52,921 bases of DNA from an uncultured Lachnospiraceae bacterium. GTDB taxonomy: Bacteria; Bacillota; Clostridia; Lachnospirales; Lachnospiraceae. Below are positions 49,620 through 52,921 of this stretch, in pieces. The position numbers and the translations under genes were made by a program. The first letter of the stretch is position 1; each line of letters opens with the position of its first letter. The stretch covers positions 1 to 52,921 of the forward strand of contig CAMNGU010000004.1 of the NCBI GenBank assembly GCA_946538525.1, read 5' to 3'. The notes beneath the pieces were generated by a model. That model had not been told where the DNA came from and ran no database searches. It saw only the letters and a program-made list of their open reading frames with translations.

Positions 49620-49635
49620 TTGACTATATAGTCAA
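49620..49635. promoter_or_regulatory. perfect 16-bp palindrome, candidate operator
   Basis: TTGACTATATAGTCAA, with extra half-site TAGTCAA at 49601-49607, in the divergent intergenic region. Confidence 0.6.
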
Positions 49636-49658
49636 ATATTAGTTTATGAGGAAATAGT

Positions 49659-51434
49659 ATGGAATTTTACCAAATAATAGATTCATATATTAATGAGATT
49701 GGTTGCAGTGCTAAGGAATTAGCAAACGCCTCCGGAATCTCTTCTTCAGTAATCAGCAGATATAGAACTAGGGAAAGAACGCCTTCTCCTGACAGTGATA
49801 TTATCAATAAACTTGCTAAGGGAATATGTTTACTCTCAAATAATAAAAAAGACGAAAAGCAAGTTTACAACCAGCTGCTTGCTTCCCTTACATATAGAAC
49901 GAACTTTGCAAATCAGGCTTTTTATAAGGCAACTAAACTAATTAACGAACTTCACCTTAAGCAGGCTGATATTGCTAAGTCGCTAAATTATGATGCTTCA
50001 TTTATATCCCGTGTTTTTTCTGCACAGAGATACCCCTCCGATGTAGATATCTTTTTAAATGAAATTGCGGATTACATTTCCAAAAATCTGGATATAAAGG
50101 ACATTCATATTCTCTCAGAGCTGATTTTTGCACCAGAAGATGACTTAAATACTGAGGAGGCAAGAAAAAATTATATTCTGAAATGGTTTCGTCAGGACAA
50201 CACATCCATGATCAATGTTTTAAATGCTCTGGATAACTTTGAATATGCAGACTTTCTTAATGCTGACTTTTTTAATGCTGACTCCCTTAAGAATAGCAAA
50301 CTTTCTCCCGACACTCAGAAAATTCCTTCCAATAAATATTATTTTGGAATAGATGAAATGAAAAAGGGTGAGATTGATTTTATGCATTCAGCTATCCTTT
50401 CAAAATCAACCGATGATATCTACATGTATAATGACATGTCCATGATGGATATGATTGACAAAAACTTTTTGATGGAATATATGAAAGGTCTTTCCTTTCT
50501 TGTTAAAAAAGGGCATAACATTCATATAATTCACAATTTGGATCGCCCATTTCAGGAGCTTTTAGTGGGATTGGAAGCATGGCTTCCTCTATATATGACT
50601 GGCCAGATAATCCCTTACTATTTTGAAGATATGTATGACCACATTTTCAATCATGCAACTTATTCAGCCAGTTCAGTAGCTCTTTATGGAACAAGTATAT
50701 ATGGATCAAGAAATAATGGCCTATACTATCTAACCCAAAATCAAAATGAAGTCGACTTCCTTAGAGCAAGAGCTAAGGAAATGATACAACTGGCTAAGCC
50801 ACTTATGAAAATATATAGGCAGGAAAATCGAAATGATTTTTATAATGATTTTCGCGAACACTTAGATATGTCAGCTTCATTTTCAAGTATTTTATATGCT
50901 CCACCTCTTACTACTTTATCAGATAAATTGCTAAACATGATGATAGACCAATACTTATCAAGTAAAGAGGAAAAGGATATTTCTGACGGTATAACCCGAG
51001 AAGCTATCCTTCAGCAGGTTAAATATACTCATACTATAGAGGATGATCTTTTTAAAGATATGCTGACTAAAAAGCATGTTTATACCAAATTTAATGTTTT
51101 TACAGAAGATGAATTTAATAGAAGTCCAACATTTATTCCTCTAAGCCTAGGCTTCGGTGAAATAACCCTGCCATATACATTTGAAACCTATATGGAACAT
51201 GTTGAACTAACTAGAAAGGCAGCAAAGAAAAGCCCATCTCTAGATATGGAGGAACTGTCGACCTCCGGCTTCAAAAATATTCAGATAAGAATGGGTGATA
51301 GTGAAAAACCATGGGTTTTAATTTCAAATAATATGTCTCCTGCAATTCATTTTCTAATAGAAAATCCTATACTAGCAGATGCCATCATTAAAATGAGAAA
51401 CCCATTTGGTAATTTTGACACAGACAACGAGTAG
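49659..51434 (+). CDS. tandem helix-turn-helix (XRE-like) regulator with long C-terminal domain of unknown function
   Basis: HTH1 CSAKELANASGISSSVISRYRTRERTPS; HTH2 LKQADIAKSLNYDASFISRVFSAQRYPS; ~430 aa unknown remainder. Confidence 0.75.
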   Translation: MEFYQIIDSYINEIGCSAKELANASGISSSVISRYRTRERTPSPDSDIINKLAKGICLLSNNKKDEKQVYNQLLASLTYRTNFANQAFYKATKLINELHLKQADIAKSLNYDASFISRVFSAQRYPSDVDIFLNEIADYISKNLDIKDIHILSELIFAPEDDLNTEEARKNYILKWFRQDNTSMINVLNALDNFEYADFLNADFFNADSLKNSKLSPDTQKIPSNKYYFGIDEMKKGEIDFMHSAILSKSTDDIYMYNDMSMMDMIDKNFLMEYMKGLSFLVKKGHNIHIIHNLDRPFQELLVGLEAWLPLYMTGQIIPYYFEDMYDHIFNHATYSASSVALYGTSIYGSRNNGLYYLTQNQNEVDFLRARAKEMIQLAKPLMKIYRQENRNDFYNDFREHLDMSASFSSILYAPPLTTLSDKLLNMMIDQYLSSKEEKDISDGITREAILQQVKYTHTIEDDLFKDMLTKKHVYTKFNVFTEDEFNRSPTFIPLSLGFGEITLPYTFETYMEHVELTRKAAKKSPSLDMEELSTSGFKNIQIRMGDSEKPWVLISNNMSPAIHFLIENPILADAIIKMRNPFGNFDTDNE

Positions 51435-51478
51435 GTGTTATACTTAGCCATAAATCAACTATATTAGGAGAAAGTTTT

Positions 51479-52729
51479 ATGGTTATAAGTACACCGGTGA
51501 TCATACTGATTGCAGTTCTACCTGCCGTCGCAATGATGATCTTCATATATCTTCAAGACAATCACGAGAGAGAACCTATTGGTCTTCTTCTTAAAATATT
51601 TGGACTTGGAATTCTTTCTGCTATTCCAGCAATAGCCCTCGAAGCCCTTGCTGAGCTTGTTCTTGGAGTAACATTTGGTGGAGTTGGCGAGATAACTTAT
51701 CATGCAATTTCTGCTTTTTTCGGAGTTGCTATAATAGAAGAATCTGTTAAATTCCTAGCAGCCTATCTTGTTACATGGAGAAATAAACATTTTAACTACA
51801 AATTTGACGGAATAGTTTATTGTTTGTTTGGTTCCATGGGCTTCGCTGCTATTGAAAATGTTATCTATCTTCTTAGCGGTACCTCAGGAACACTAAAAGG
51901 TGTTCTAACATTAGGAATTCAGAGAAGTCTCCTTGCTATTCCTGCCCACGCTATGTGTGCAATCTTTATGGGATATTATTACGGAAATGCAAAATTCCTT
52001 AAATCCTACGGTGATCGTCGTGGCTGTCGTATCAGTCTCCTTACTGGATTTTTAATAGCATGTAGTTTACATGGTTTTTATGATTTCTGTCTCTTCACAG
52101 GAAGAGCACTTTTCTTCATTATATTTGTAATATTTGTAATCATTGCTGATATATTTACGATTATAAGAATTGTAAAAGCAAGAAAAAATAACGAGAAAAT
52201 GTATGTTGCTCCTCAGTACAGACAGTACTGGGTTGGACCTGCAGCAGATCCTTACCAGGCTTATGGAGGATATGAAGCTCCTACATACGGCGGATATAAT
52301 TACTCAGAGCAGTATAGTGGCAATTCTCAATTCGCTCCACCTATTGTAGGGCAAAAGGAGACATATAATCCTCAGGTGGTTAGTCAGAATAATAACTTCC
52401 ATCCTGAAGCAGTTTCCTCCACATCTCAATATAATCCACAGGAAAACATACAGACGAGCGCTGGTAACTATCAGCAAATGAATCAACAATATGGAACTGC
52501 AAATTATCAGAACAGTAATGCGCAGCCTTTCTTACAATTTAATTCAGAAGGCTCTGCTGGCAGTAACCAAAATCATAATCCAACAACTCCTGATTATGGT
52601 ACACCAGCTAAACAGATTACCCCACCACCAGTTAGAAATATGCAGCTTAAATGTCCAGTTTGTGGTGCAGTCAATTACTTTAATGCATTTAACTGTAATT
52701 CATGTGGTGCTTCATTACATCAATTATAA
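51479..52729 (+). CDS. PrsW-family intramembrane metalloprotease with C-terminal zinc ribbon
   Basis: EESVKFLAAYL, GFAAIENVIYL, PAHAMCAIFMGYYYG; C-terminal LKCPVCGAVNYFNAFNCNSCGASL. Confidence 0.88.
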   Translation: MVISTPVIILIAVLPAVAMMIFIYLQDNHEREPIGLLLKIFGLGILSAIPAIALEALAELVLGVTFGGVGEITYHAISAFFGVAIIEESVKFLAAYLVTWRNKHFNYKFDGIVYCLFGSMGFAAIENVIYLLSGTSGTLKGVLTLGIQRSLLAIPAHAMCAIFMGYYYGNAKFLKSYGDRRGCRISLLTGFLIACSLHGFYDFCLFTGRALFFIIFVIFVIIADIFTIIRIVKARKNNEKMYVAPQYRQYWVGPAADPYQAYGGYEAPTYGGYNYSEQYSGNSQFAPPIVGQKETYNPQVVSQNNNFHPEAVSSTSQYNPQENIQTSAGNYQQMNQQYGTANYQNSNAQPFLQFNSEGSAGSNQNHNPTTPDYGTPAKQITPPPVRNMQLKCPVCGAVNYFNAFNCNSCGASLHQL

Positions 52730-52845
52730 TGACAGAATATGTCAGATAAACGATTACTTACCTATATTAGACTAACGGTTCAAAATCAATTATATAACTT
52801 GACCAAATCACACATATCAAGTAAAATATGTTCTGTTGTTATTTT

Positions 52846-52919
52846 GTCTGCGTAGCTCAGCTGGATAGAGCGACCGCCTCCTAAGCGGTAGGTCAGAGGT
52901 TCGAATCCTCCCGTGGACG
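52846..52919 (+). tRNA. tRNA-Arg (CCT)
   Basis: GTCTGCG/CGTGGAC acceptor, anticodon loop CTCCTAA, GGTTCGAATCC T-arm; window ends 2 nt after discriminator. Confidence 0.93.
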
Positions 52920-52921
52920 CA

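Noticed and set aside
1-52921. CRISPR array, prophage, integrase, IS transposase or restriction-modification genes
   Set aside because: No regular repeat-spacer array and no recognisable phage, transposase, Cas or R-M proteins among the ORFs.

Overview
The window looks like an ordinary low-GC Firmicutes chromosome segment, probably Lachnospiraceae-like (inferred from gene content only). It starts at the 5' end of a minus-strand 16S rRNA gene and ends in a plus-strand tRNA-Arg. Most genes are housekeeping: leuA behind a Leu T-box, a MoxR/DUF58/transglutaminase cluster, ung, putP-like, rtcB, cca, proS, a pseudouridine synthase, an aminotransferase, a tyrA fusion, an LCP protein, rsmG, mnmG, mnmE and tRNA-Lys. 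The best candidate for an undescribed system is the ~15.6 kb locus at 16359-31941. It has two paralogous lipoproteins, two lipoprotein HlyD-type adaptors (one apparently a tandem double adaptor), an FtsX-type permease and two different ABC ATPases, one carrying an AbrB-like C-terminal domain. A response regulator, histidine kinase and orphan membrane-anchored protein diverge from it. The control region has four TGTATC boxes at exactly 11-bp spacing, which fits an OmpR/PhoB-type regulator array. Other signals: a dispersed REPIN-like hairpin family (core GGACAGGTCC) at three sites, a ~140-nt branched palindromic element between the leuA T-box and leuA, an in-frame cell-wall-binding-repeat relic directly after the cca stop codon, and a tandem-HTH regulator of unknown C-terminal function next to a perfect palindrome. 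All family names come from reading protein motifs; no database search was run.
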